Assembly (NCBI RefSeq): GCF_027942865.1
Contig: NC_134515.1
Span: forward strand, 26,186,227 to 26,250,226
Direction of reading: 5' to 3'
Length of the DNA: 64,000 bases
DNA from: Odontesthes bonariensis
Lineage: Eukaryota > Chordata > Actinopteri > Atheriniformes > Atherinopsidae
The notes under the pieces were generated by a model. That model was not told where the DNA came from. It did not search any database and saw only the letters and a list, made by a program, of their open reading frames with translations. The translations under genes were made by a program, and so were the position numbers. Shown one piece after another: positions 46,989-64,000 of this stretch. How positions within the stretch are numbered: the first letter of the stretch is position 1; every line of letters begins with the position of its first letter.

Positions 46989-49264
46989 CTGAAAAAAAAA
47001 AACAAAAGGATAGGAACAATCAAATCGCTCTGCTGTTGACTGTTAACCTCCTGCAAAATGTATGAAAGTGGTGCATTTTCTGCGCCCGGTTACACTGAAG
47101 ACGAACGGCAAGCGTTTCCGCACGAATCAAATATATCACTTCCTCCGTTTTCATTTCTCAGCACGTAGTTATGAAGACAGACTATTCTGCGTGATGAGTG
47201 CCATTTCCTCAGCAAAATGCCTGTCCTCTGTGATTTTGGGCGAATGCAGATTGTGACAGCACCATTTCGCTCCAACAACAACCGTCAAAATGTCGCAGCC
47301 AGCAGTAGCAGATGCCAGGCCCTCGCGAGTGTAATGGACAGGCGGAATACTACGGTAGAAGCTCATCATTACCGCTGATGAGGCGTTGCTAATATGAGCG
47401 CAGCCTCCTCAATCTACCGACATAAAATGTACACTCAAGCCAAGCACAGCCACACGAACATTACCAAGAGCCAGAGGCCCGGGCTGAGTTATAATGTAAG
47501 GATTAGTGATAATGTTTTACACTCCGAGGCCTTGGAAAAGTGTTTGCCCCGCCACTCGCTGTTTAACAGTTCCCGGTAGCCCTTCGGGATACTTGATTTC
47601 CTAATTCAAGAAGGCCGTTGAAAATAGCTGGCGCCGTGTTAGCCTGGTGGTGTTAGCAGCGCCCTCAAACGAACAACTCACTTTAAAGCGCTGCCAGTCG
47701 GCTGTGCCAACAGCAGATAACGTTAATGGGAAAAACAAGTTCAATACATAAACAGGTTCCCTTTCATTTTAACGTGAAACATCAGAACGAAATATTATGG
47801 CTACTACCCCAAGGTTGTTTAGCTATACCATCACAATAGAACCTTGCTAACACACGCAAGCTATAAAGCTAACTAATAGCATCTGTAACGTTTATCCGGA
47901 GTAAGTAGGCTGCGCTGCTAGCTTATAGCCAGGCAGCAGGTATCACAACCACACTGGTTTGGATACATGATGTCCATCAGCAATATAGAGTGACGGGAGA
48001 GTGTATTAAAACATTTAATTTAATTAAAAAAAATAATAATAATCAACCGGTTTGTTAATTATGACAAACATTAACTCACCCATCAGACTCGCGCATTAAC
48101 AGATGGAGGCGTGCTCTCTTTTGTTCAAGGGCTAACGTTAGCTAGCTGCCAGATGAAGTTACATTGTTTACGCTACACGCACAGACAATTTCTGCAGAGC
48201 ATCATCCTCCCACACCGCCACCATCCAAAGTTTTGGTAATATTTTTGAGTTTAAGGTGCCCAACCTTTCATCTCTTGGGTTCCAGAGGAGCAGGCGACTC
48301 TAAGCCTTCGTCTTAACGGATACGCGGGTAAAGATGACACAGCGATAAATAATAAACAACTATTCCCTAACCTTTGGGTTTTAAATTAGCAAACATGGCT
48401 GGTGTGGTCCAGTGCAGCCATGATCACAGAACGCAACGAGCGGTGGCAGCGTGAAAGTATCAACAATAAGCACACACATCCGGTAAAAGTGCTTCACGCA
48501 ACTTCACAAGACTTCCAGAAACGTAGAAAATGAATAAACACGAGCATAAAAGAAAAAAAAAGAAAATAATCATATGTCGCATTTAATTGGGAGTAACTGC
48601 TTTGCGAAATTATTCAAAGATCGAAAGGATAACCATAAAACGCACTTATAAGTGGTCCCTCGTAATAGTTTTTTTTTTCTGATTCTTTTATTACATTATT
48701 AGCATTAAATTATATTTCATCTTTCTAATTGGGTTTCAACCTTACACTCAAAGTGAATAATGTCAGATTCGATGTAAATGCTAGTTCCGAGCTCTTATTT
48801 TAATCTGCTTCGGTGTAAGAACAGGAAACCGGAGCTGTGTATTACCCCGGCCTTCTCATAAATGACGGTCTGTGAGGAAATCAGGCCTGATGAGGAAGTA
48901 TGCTCATATTCTTGGTCGAATAAAACCCCGGAGCTCCCCGGGTCCTAGCGCCAACAACTGCCGACTGGACGCATACTTGTCAGTACTACTATAAGTAGCA
49001 TTACTTTGTCTAAATACTACACACTTAACTGACAGGTTTTGTATCTTACAAAATCATTTGGACGTAGATGTGCCATCCCCAGCTGCTTTTCTGGTAAGTT
49101 GACAGCAAACGTCTATGCCATGTAATTAATCATTTAATGTGATAGTCTGCTTTTAGGATGCCTGTCATAGTTGTATTCTAGCACCCAGAGCAACTCTGAT
49201 CATGTGTAAGGGCACCGATAGCCTCCCCCAAGTTAAGTGTGTCTAAGGAATTGAAGACATCAAA
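46989..49264. other. baz2a first intron, 5' UTR exon and promoter; ptges3 3' flank
   Basis: No coding sequence. A non-coding exon of baz2a is supported by a donor (GTGAGTTAA in the minus direction) at 48,071-48,079, with the exon running upstream from 48,080. The sequence beyond it (about 48,100-48,480) is richer in CpG and contains two ATGGCTG/CAGCCAT motifs near 48,395-48,425 that resemble YY1 sites, fitting a housekeeping promoter. The transcription start was not located. Confidence 0.5.
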
Positions 49265-49279
49265 TCAACTCTTAAACAG

Positions 49280-49285
49280 TTTATT
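49280..49285 (-). terminator. ptges3: Candidate ptges3 polyadenylation signal (AATAAA)
   Basis: AATAAA in the ptges3 direction about 1.07 kb past the stop, giving a 3' UTR of about the length known for PTGES3 in other vertebrates. Use is inferred. Confidence 0.45.
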
Positions 49286-50356
49286 AGAAAGATGTAGACA
49301 ATTAAAAAAAAAAAGAAAAGAAAAAGAATATCCACTGTAATTGAACATCACTCGTCTCTTCCCCCTTACATTTTATTGACAGTGCAAATATGATTTGGTC
49401 ATCGCACGCCGTTTCGTTTCCGACGCTCCCTCGCCGTGAGGGAAAACGGATGAAGACAAACAGAAAGAACCTGGAAGATAGCAACAAACCACACGACGCC
49501 AAGGCCCAAACCAATGAAGTTTCGAGCCCCTTTATCAGCTGCAAAACATTTCACCTTGTCTCTGGTGTGACACGTGTCATAGTGAGTATGAAAAGAGAGC
49601 TGTAAACATACCAAATATGTGGAATTCAAAAGTACAGTAGGTGATCACTGAAGGGGAGGGAGGGGGGTTAATTATTCCTTTTTTTTTTTGCAATTCAGTC
49701 GGATTGATAAAATATTACAAACATTAGACAAGAAGTTAAGGGACACATGTACGCTTGAAGGTTAAGCTACAGATAGAAAAAAAGACTGGCTTCCTGGATA
49801 TCTATACCACAGCACATGGAAGGCTTTAGAGGAACCCAATCAGTAAATGCATCTAATTCTTAAATCATGACGTGAACTACTCTGATCGACTAACTTCAAA
49901 CACAGCAGCTGAAATAGTTGGGCCTGATCTTTTTTTTTTTTTTTTTTTTTTAAACCAAAATTCATTTGAAAACAAACTGTCAATTTCTTAACACGTATTG
50001 CTCAGTTAAGGTTAACTATACAGTTTTTTGTTGTTGTTGTTGTTGTCCACCCCCCCCCCCCAAAAAAAACAAATGAAGTTGTGCTAAGCTGTAATATTTA
50101 ACAGTAAAACCAGATACCCAAAAGGTGCGGTAAAGCAAATGGAAGTGGAGATAGCTGCTCTGTACAATACCATGCAAATCAACCGTAAGTGGACTGACTG
50201 GTCAAAGAGTTGGGAGCTGAGGCGATGGATTTAAATATGGCTACCGACTCATATGTACAGTTGTTTGTCACTGCCTTCAGTTTCGAGATACACATTTGTT
50301 TTACGATTCCTCTTGTCCTCTGTTCTTCCATTTTCTTTCCTCAGTCTAACGTTCCT
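49286..50356 (-). other. ptges3: Probable ptges3 3' UTR
   Basis: AT-rich non-coding sequence between the ptges3 stop and its candidate polyadenylation signal, with a poly-T run at 49,931-49,952 and a poly-C run near 50,050. Confidence 0.5.
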
Positions 50357-53258
50357 CTACTCCAAATCTGGCATTTCTGAAAGTGAAGCGGAGAAAAAAA
50401 TAAAATAAATAAAAAACAATCACACTCAATTTTCCATCACAAGTCACAGCTGTGAGTGTAGTTTCTTTCTTTTTTTTAATAAACACAAAAGGTTCATGAA
50501 CACTTACTCTCATCATCACTATCTGCAGATTCATCCTAAAATAAAAAAAAACAAAAACAAATATTAAAGACAGAAAGATGAGGTTGACAACTGCTACCGA
50601 TTAAATCTGCTTCATGATCAGTCTTTACTGATGAGAGTTAAAGTAAAGGTGAGGGGGTTCTTACATCATCTGCACCGTCTAGATCAGGGAGGTCGTCCTC
50701 GCCTCCCATGTTCGTCATCATCTGTAAGAAACAACATCACCGTTCAGGTGTTCGCTTTCTTTAAAAAGTCAAAAGTAAAGACAAGCCAACACAGCTGATT
50801 AACAAGACAGACGTCCGAGCCTCACGAGTTACGACCAGATTCATTAAAAAAAAAAAAAAAAAAAAAACATTTCTTCTTTTGTTCCATTTCCAAGACTAGA
50901 CCAATCTACGCTGCGGGTAATGGACAACATCTAAAAAATCTAATCTGTCCGCCCCCCTTTTTTTCCTGGGTTAGGGGTTAGTGTTACCCTAGCAGCTCCG
51001 TATTAGGGAGCTTAAAATATTTCCCACGAATGTGATGGTGCAGTGTCTAATTCACACGAATCAATGTGCTTACGTCTGAAAATTGATCGAAGTTGCCCAT
51101 CTCCTCGTCCGAGTCGTCCTCCCAGTCTTTCCAGTTGTTGAAGTCGACACTCAGCCAACTCAGCTGTGGAAACAAGACCAGCATTCTTTAGTGATTGAAA
51201 CATTTCAGAGCTCAAGTTCACTTCTTTTTTTTTTTTTTTTTTTGGGGCAGGACGGGCAACATATCCAGGTGTCCTTAGCCTGATCTGACTGACCTTAGCC
51301 TTATCCTTTGTTAGCCTTGGCCACGCCTTCCCTGGATGCGCTTTTTGTAGATAGCACAACACCGAGCGATCTGTGCGTTTATGTTTGGATCCCTGCGTTG
51401 AGTTGGAAAAGAAAGCAAAATAATATGTGACCACCAGTGAGTTAGACCTTTGTAACAATGCCACTCGCAGTACTATGCATTTTCAGTGACACTTACATTC
51501 TCGTTGATGTCTTCAAAAAGTTCTATTTCATTCTCATGTTTAGCATTGTCAGTTCCTCTGAAACAGCTGTGGGAAGGAGAAAAAAAACATTTAACTTGCA
51601 CTTCATAAAAAATAGACGACAAGAGTGGAACAAGTAACACTAAACATCCACACCCAGCATCTGAATCACTTTATCAAGACCCATCATGAGGAAAGCATAC
51701 CTGAAACCAAACTTTTTTTTGTCAAAGTTCACTTTGACATCTTTGCTGTCTGCTACACAGAACTCTATAATAACAGAGTCCCTCCTGTCGTACCACTTGG
51801 CAGTTGCTGGTTGCCTGTGAGGAGAAAAAAAAAAAAGACATGAAGTCAAGTTGAAGCTTCTTATAACCTTTCAAATTTCATCTTGGACTGCCAATGTTTT
51901 TCTACTGTATCATTAGCCCTCTCAAAGTCATCGGGCTCTCCATTTTTACCTGTTCTAAGACCAAAGCGTACCCACAACACTGCTGTGGTAGTTTTTCGCT
52001 CACTGAACTGCAGACGTTTGAACATTTGAAAGTCATTATTTGTTTAAATAAAAAATTAATTGTACCAGGCCTTACAATAACCATTTGAATTTAAGTTTAT
52101 GGGACACGAAAGGCGATCAAACTGTTCGTGCACATATCTTAACTTCATGATTATAGCCATGACTTGTGTTATTACATGGTGTTCGTCACAGTGCTAATGA
52201 TTTGTGAAGTCATCTATATGTACCACAGATGGCCATCAACAGGCCTTTGTATCAGGTTGCCACACAGCATCAAGTTACACGATGTGCTCGATAACAGTGT
52301 ATCTGAAGTAAAACACCTGTACACACTCGAGCATGAAAAGTCAAATGTACATGATGGTGGGTGGGAACCAGGCCCACTGGACCCGAGTACAGTAGAGGAA
52401 AATACCATGTACATTTTTTAGGACCCTAAATGTAGTTGATAATAAAACTCATTATATTTTCATTCAAAAGCCTAACTAACAACGACATGCCATACATACC
52501 ATGTAGTATAGTGATGCCTGCTTGACTAAGAGTGACCAAGTACAAGTTCTTGTTTCTTAGATCAGCTAACTTTTACAACTCGCCTAAATTAATAAGAATG
52601 AGTGACTGTTGCCAAATAAACTTCGCATTTACAGTCTCATTCTGCCGTACAAGCCTCATTTAAGTATCAAATTTCAGTTATGTTCGCCACCACGGTTCTC
52701 CAAGAAGTACTTCGGCTACTGCACCATTAGCTATACCCGGTCACAAATCATCATTGAAGTATTTGGAAGCTAGCATTAAGTTGCTTGATGCTACTCATTC
52801 TCATCGCGACCTCGCAACCAAGGCGACGGCGACTGTAAGGTTCGGCTCTACTGCCGATAATCCCAGACTTAAATTGTAATGGCAAAAAAACCCTGACCAC
52901 TAACACAGCTCTGGCGCAAATCTAACGATAGCCTTCCATGAGTCTCAATGAGCACCGCTAGCCGGCTAACAACGCTGGCTTTACTACAAGCCATGCGGTG
53001 CACGAGAATCACGCCATGTCTAAAACAGACGACTTTTCAGCTAATGGTGGACAAACCGGATAAAACCTGTTATGTTACACCGTGATGTTTTATTAGGTCT
53101 ATAAAGTAGGGAGTTAGCGTTAGCTAGCGCTTAATTCATTGAGGCAAGGCCAACCTCCCGCCTTTGCAGAAGCATGTTGTCACACGGATAACGACATTTA
53201 GCTAAGCAAGTATACTATCGCGCTTTCCGCCCTCGCGTTCACGCTTCTCTACTCACAT
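50357..53258 (-). CDS. ptges3: Prostaglandin E synthase 3 / p23 Hsp90 co-chaperone
   Basis: Exons 53,257-53,258, 51,701-51,814, 51,497-51,566, 51,294-51,392, 51,074-51,163, 50,665-50,721, 50,508-50,535 and 50,357-50,376 add to 480 nt, 159 residues plus stop (human 160). The protein reads QPATAKWYDRRDSVIIEFCV, then CFRGTDNAKHENEIELFEDI, KHKRTDRSVLCYLQKAHPGK, WPRLTKDKAK, LSWLSVDFNNWKDWEDDSDE and the acidic tail ending KMPDLE. The first ~110 residues form the CS/p23 fold that binds ATP-bound Hsp90; the acidic tail carries chaperone activity; the protein also has cytosolic PGE synthase activity. The initiator ATG is split: AT ends exon 1 (53,257-53,258) and G opens exon 2 (51,814). All introns are GT-AG. 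Intron 1 carries a copied fragment of baz2a (about 52,353-52,406). Confidence 0.96.
52353..52406 (-). repeat. Copied baz2a exon fragment in ptges3 intron 1
   Basis: Bases 52,356-52,395 are identical over 40 bp to 46,536-46,575 inside a baz2a coding exon (the segment coding TVLGSSGPGSHPP). The same strand carries both. The inserted stretch is bounded by 8-bp direct repeats ATGTACAT at 52,345-52,352 and 52,407-52,414. The baz2a copy is in frame in a conserved gene, so it is taken as the source. Confidence 0.8.
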
Positions 53259-54099
53259 GTCCTTGCTCGAAGTTAGCTTCTTTATCACGGATAAAGCAGT
53301 CTTGTGAAAAGAGTGGTAATGTCTGTAAAATAAGGGACGTTTCCCAACACACAACCTATGCAAACGCCTGAAGACCGTGGACTCTACTCCGTAACTTGTT
53401 ACGTATCTCTGTATGAGAATGGGAGGACTGACGCACTCGAAGCGTGCTGGATGTTTCTAGAGCTTTCAGCCACAGCTGCGAGTGATGCGAGGGAGGCAGT
53501 ACATGACCTTCCCAGGACTCCACCAAATTTAACGTGATCAGTTATGGTCCCTGTGTCACCCGCCATGACATGCCCAACTGTATGTGAGACTGATGAGACT
53601 TGCTGGACCGGGGAACCATGAGCACGTAAACATACTTCGGGGGACCCTACAGAATCGTATGAGGAAAAAACAAACAAAAAACGTAATGAAAACGTAATTT
53701 GTCAAAAATGTTTTAAATTTGAAGCCGAGATACTGGATATAAATGGAAAAAAAAATCAAATTTTCTCAATAAAACAGAAAGAAAAAAAACCTAAAAGTTA
53801 CAACTCAGGATCCTGACAAGCTGGAAGTAAAGAATCGAGTTTATTGCCTTGTAGTTTTGCACTAACAAGGAGTTTGACTGCAACTGTGTAATTGGTGCTG
53901 ATTATTAAGTATAGATAATATAGATATATATACAGAATCTGCAAAAAAATAAGGAGGCATTTCCATTTCCTAAATGATGTGCTAGTAAAATCTAGTCCAC
54001 CCCTGGTGTAAATTCACTGAATATGCAGGGTCAGGAGGCAGAGCAACTATGTTTGGGAGCTTTGATCATCAATGGTGAGGCTGAAATCCAAGAAAGTTC

Positions 54100-54298
54100 C
54101 TGGTTCGAATAACATCTGAGGCCTTTCTGTGTGGAGTTTGCGTATTCCCGCTGTGCATGCGTGGGTTCTCTCCAGGTACTCCAAGCTTCCTCCTAAAGTC
54201 CAAAAACATGTATGTTTGGTTAATTGGTGACTACATGGATCCTAAGAGTGAGTGTGCATGTTTTTTATGGTCTAGTTTGTCGCTGCTATGGACTGGCA
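54100..54298 (+). repeat. Truncated tRNA-like SINE copy
   Basis: Reads gaggcctttctgtgtggagt, tgcatgcgtgggttctctcc and ctatggactggcaac, the same family as the copy at 500-785. The sequence stops matching at 54,298, exactly where the foldback element begins; the expected tail (cctgtccagggtg) is not found on the far side of the foldback. Confidence 0.65.
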
Positions 54299-55221
54299 AC
54301 ACTTGACGATTCCAGCAGCCCACTTTTTCAGCACTGTAGCATTGTGGGTTTTTGATCTACGTCTTTCACATTCGAGAGGGAGCAGCCGCAAACCATCCAT
54401 TCATTTTCCATACCTGCTTAAAGGGATAGTTCGCCTCTTTTGACATGAAGCTGTATGACATCCCATATTAGAAATATCATTTATGAACATTGACTTACCC
54501 TCCGCTGCGTCCTGTGAGCCGAGTTCCAGCTGAGTCTTGGCGTCCACGAAGGTAGTCCGGCTAGTTGGCTGGGGCTAGAAAAATAAAGCGTCTTGCTTCT
54601 CAAAACAATATGCGTTCAAAGGAGTAATACATTTGCATCACAAAATCGTTCTCGATGAAAAGGTCAGAACTCACATCGCTTGGTGCTATTTTTGCCTCCC
54701 TTGATATCAATGCCTCCAATGTAAACTGTGCAGACCGAAGAGCAGACCGAGCACTCCCCTGCTTCCGAGCAGCAAACACCGTAACAGGTGCGGCTATCAC
54801 TAGGTGGCTTGACGCATTGATATCAAGGGAGGCAAAAATAGCGCCAAGCGATGTGAGTTCTGACTTTTTCATCGAGAACGATTTTGTGATGTATTACTCT
54901 TTTGAACGCATAGTTTTGAGAAGCAAGACGCTTTATTTTTCTAGTCCCAGCCAACTAGCCGGACTAGCTTCGTGGACGCCAAAACTCAGCTGGAACTCGG
55001 CTCACAGGACGAAGCTGGGGGTAAGTCAATGTTCATAAATGATATTGCTAATATGGGATGTCATACAGCTTCATGTCAAAAGAGGCGAACTGTCCCTTTA
55101 AGCAGGTATGGAAAATGGATGGATGGTTTGCGGCTGCTCCCTCTCGAACGTGAAAGACGTAGATCAAAAACCCACAATGCAACAGTGCTGAAAAAGTGGG
55201 CTGCTGGAATCGTCAAGTGTT
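54299..55221. mobile_element. Foldback element: two ~410-bp inverted arms around a ~100-bp loop
   Basis: Left arm 54,299-54,714 and right arm about 54,812-55,221 are inverted copies with few mismatches: aacacttgacgattccagca at the outer left pairs with the outer right end, and gcctcccttgatatcaatg at the inner left pairs with the inner right end. Partway in, both arms carry ttaaagggatagttcgcctc or its complement, a sequence recognised as a common teleost MITE end. There is no transposase. Open frames in opposite directions at 54,600-54,872 and 54,655-55,038 give nearly the same peptide only because of this symmetry. Confidence 0.85.
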
Positions 55222-57317
55222 CACGTCCTAAAACGGGAAGAAAGAGGTGCCTCAGCATCTGTTACCTGGGGAGATTATGTGTCGTGAGAGACCTGAAGAC
55301 TTCTACCCTGCAGTGTCTTAGTCACTACTGAAAACACCGTTTTTCTTGTTTGTTTTACTTCCTTCTTTTTAAAAAAAAAAACAAAATAGAACAAGGAAGG
55401 TCATGATAGCAGTGAAATGCTTAACAGGAAGTGAAAGACAAAACAGCTATAGTATCAGTCTGTGAGATCTCGATGTTTACAGAGTGGTTAGCAGCTGTCT
55501 GGAGAAGCCCATTGTTGTGAGAAGGAAATTAGAACTTGGCATCACCTGTTTTTTCTCTCAAGATGAGTGTGAACAAGTTACAGCTTTAACTAGCTGATTA
55601 AAGTCCAACACCTGATAAAAGATATGAAAGTTCAGAGCTTATGGTGCTGGTGAAACTTTTTACATTTGTAATGCTTGCACCGCTCTTTCCTGAAACTTCC
55701 AAATGAATGTTCAACCTTTAGTTTAAAGCCTTTTTGAGGTCCGTTCATTTTTTACCGATTTCACCAAGTATGAGTCATTTTTGCTTGCCACAGCACAGAG
55801 GTCAGTTCTGTCAGCTCCACTACAGACCAGACATACAATAAGTTATAGTTTATAGGTAACGGGTTCAGATTAATATTTTCATACTTTTAGGTGACAATTC
55901 GCAAAGAGAGCCAGTCGTACATGTTCTGCTCTTTATGGGTTGTTGGGAACTCCACTACTCCTTTGAACTCTCTGTGAGTAGTATTGATAATAAGTACATC
56001 TCATCTGTCCAAGAAACATGTTTCCCAGAGTAATAGCTGAAATCAAATTCAAGCTCTGGGATGATTACGAGTCTTCTATTAAGATAATATATTTGGGACG
56101 CTCCAAAATAAGGTCAATAACAGTCAGACCCATTACCGCACATCAGGCTTGTTTCTAAGAATGAGTGTTTTCAAAAGCCATCTGTTAGGTGCTGAACACA
56201 CTTCTAGAGTTGCAGTGAGACCAACATTAGTCATCCATCCCTCCATATTCTATACCTTCCTAATCCAGGTCAAGGTTGTGTGTGTGTGTGTGTGGGTTAT
56301 CCCTAAACAGAAAGGCTGGTCTAGAGTCTTTAGACGTGCAAAGAATGTCACCTGAGAGGATAAAAGTAATGGACAAAACTGGACGCCTTAACAACTTGGG
56401 AGTCTTCAGTTGTTCAATTGCGTCTTCAGGCAGAGGCTTCTTCGGCTCAGTTGTATTAAAGACCTGTACAGGAGGGCAACAACCTTACACAATAACTCTT
56501 TGGAATCAAATCTTCAATCATTCATGATACCGCATCAATTATAATTTCCCCTTGGGAATCACAGAGGTAATCTTTGATTCTGATACGTGGCTTCCAGGAG
56601 ACTGTTTGTAATAACCCTGCTGATCAGTATTTTGCGAAGTCCTGTAGAAAAATGGAACCCCAACAGTTTCCCCAAACCTTAACTGGTGTATTAAGTTTGT
56701 CCTAATCAGATGCTCATTTTTCAGTATAAGAACTAGCAAACCTTTATGTAAATATAATTCACGTAAATAAAATATTCCATCTTATTCTCTTATGAAACCA
56801 GATTATTGAAAGCATGTTGTGGTGCGACAGCCAGAGTGGTATAATGAAATAAAGTCCCCCTACAGCTGCCTTTGATGACGTCTTCCCTTTAAAAATGAGA
56901 AAGGAAGAACACTGATCCAAACCCAGTTCGCCTTACATCTTTGATTGTTTTCTAAATTTGAAACCAACTCATGGGATCTCATAAAATGCAATATATACAT
57001 CTTTAAGGGACCTGCAAACAGTACACACAGTAATTCTGTTAAATATTAAAGGAAAGTCCGGGATGACGTCTTTAAAATTCAGAGGGGAGGGAGAGCACCT
57101 CAAAAAGAAAAGTAAGACCCACGGAAACAGAATATTCACATGGGACAGACGTCAGTGGACACATCTCAGAGACTTTGAAGTTTTGTCTCGTACTTAAAGC
57201 TATCAGCCTATTTTGAGCTCAAACAGGCTGATAATCAGCCCAACAGACGGAAAAAGTTCTCCAAACATCCCAAAGAACTGCAAAAGACGCCAAAACGTAA
57301 TTTTATCAAGCCACAAC

Positions 57318-57323
57318 TTTATT
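57318..57323 (-). terminator. naca: naca polyadenylation signal (AATAAA)
   Basis: AATAAA in the naca direction 80 bp after the stop codon, followed by GTTGTGGCTTG. Vertebrate NACA mRNAs have a similarly short 3' UTR ending in nearly this sequence, so the call is firm. Cleavage is expected near 57,300. Confidence 0.8.
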
Positions 57324-57404
57324 TCCATCTTGGGTATAAATTGTATAAACGAGCTTAGATTAAATCAGCAACCTTTCTTCGACTCTTTGTTGACAGGGTC
57401 CCTT

Positions 57405-64000
<6,596 letters not shown>

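Larger units (their letters stand above)
53259..57300. other. ptges3 5' flank to naca 3' flank, no gene seen
   Basis: Begins with the ptges3 5' UTR and promoter (53,259 to about 53,400). The rest shows no recognised gene. It contains a truncated SINE (54,100-54,298), a foldback element (54,299-55,221) and a short TG tract (56,275-56,294). A minus-strand open frame at 53,399-53,677 has no recognised homology. Confidence 0.55.

Noticed and set aside
53399-53677. 92-residue minus-strand frame upstream of ptges3
   Set aside because: No recognised homology, no splice or codon-use support, and it begins in the probable ptges3 promoter region. It cannot be excluded as part of a repeat.
54600-55038. 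Two opposite-strand frames encoding almost the same peptide (KSELTSLGAIFASLDINAS)
   Set aside because: They are mirror readings of the two arms of the foldback element, not a gene pair.

Overview
The window is teleost fish nuclear DNA: multi-exon genes with GT-AG introns, many Tc1/mariner copies, a tRNA-like SINE, TTAA and Harbinger-type MITEs, long CA/TG microsatellites and A/T-rich introns. No bacterial, organellar or viral genes were seen. All gene models were built by reading splice signals and conserved protein sequence by eye; no database search was run.

Layout. 1-10,274 holds no recognisable exon and is probably intron of a plus-strand RBM24/RBM38-type RNA-binding protein gene, whose last coding exon is 10,275-10,626. 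All other genes lie on the minus strand. mip (aquaporin 0, lens; four exons, 14,430-15,673) is followed upstream by a second aquaporin at 18,633-29,837 that best fits Aqp14, with introns full of nested transposons. Then come baz2a (34,545-46,988, about 27 coding exons, 5' UTR exon near 48,080), ptges3 (p23 co-chaperone, 50,357-53,258) and naca (57,405 to beyond 64,000). The naca model includes two large in-frame exons (59,153-60,553 and 61,166-61,861) matching the muscle-type (skNAC) form.

MIP, BAZ2A, PTGES3 and NACA are neighbours in the same orientation in the human genome (12q13), so this is a conserved block, with aqp14 kept beside mip in the fish. The genes act in different processes (lens and solute channels, nucleolar chromatin silencing, Hsp90 co-chaperone, ribosome-associated nascent-chain complex), so the linkage is ancestral, not an operon.

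Main points of interest: (1) two naca introns each carry a box C/D snoRNA matching SNORD59, which in human sits in the ATP5F1B introns of the same cluster; (2) a 40-bp exact copy of baz2a coding sequence lies in ptges3 intron 1 between 8-bp direct repeats; (3) mip carries Phe23, Thr149 and His39, and the neighbouring Aqp14 has a pore filter without aromatic residues and Gln for His in loop B; (4) several transposon-in-transposon insertions can be resolved to the base; (5) a foldback element of about 920 bp lies between ptges3 and naca.
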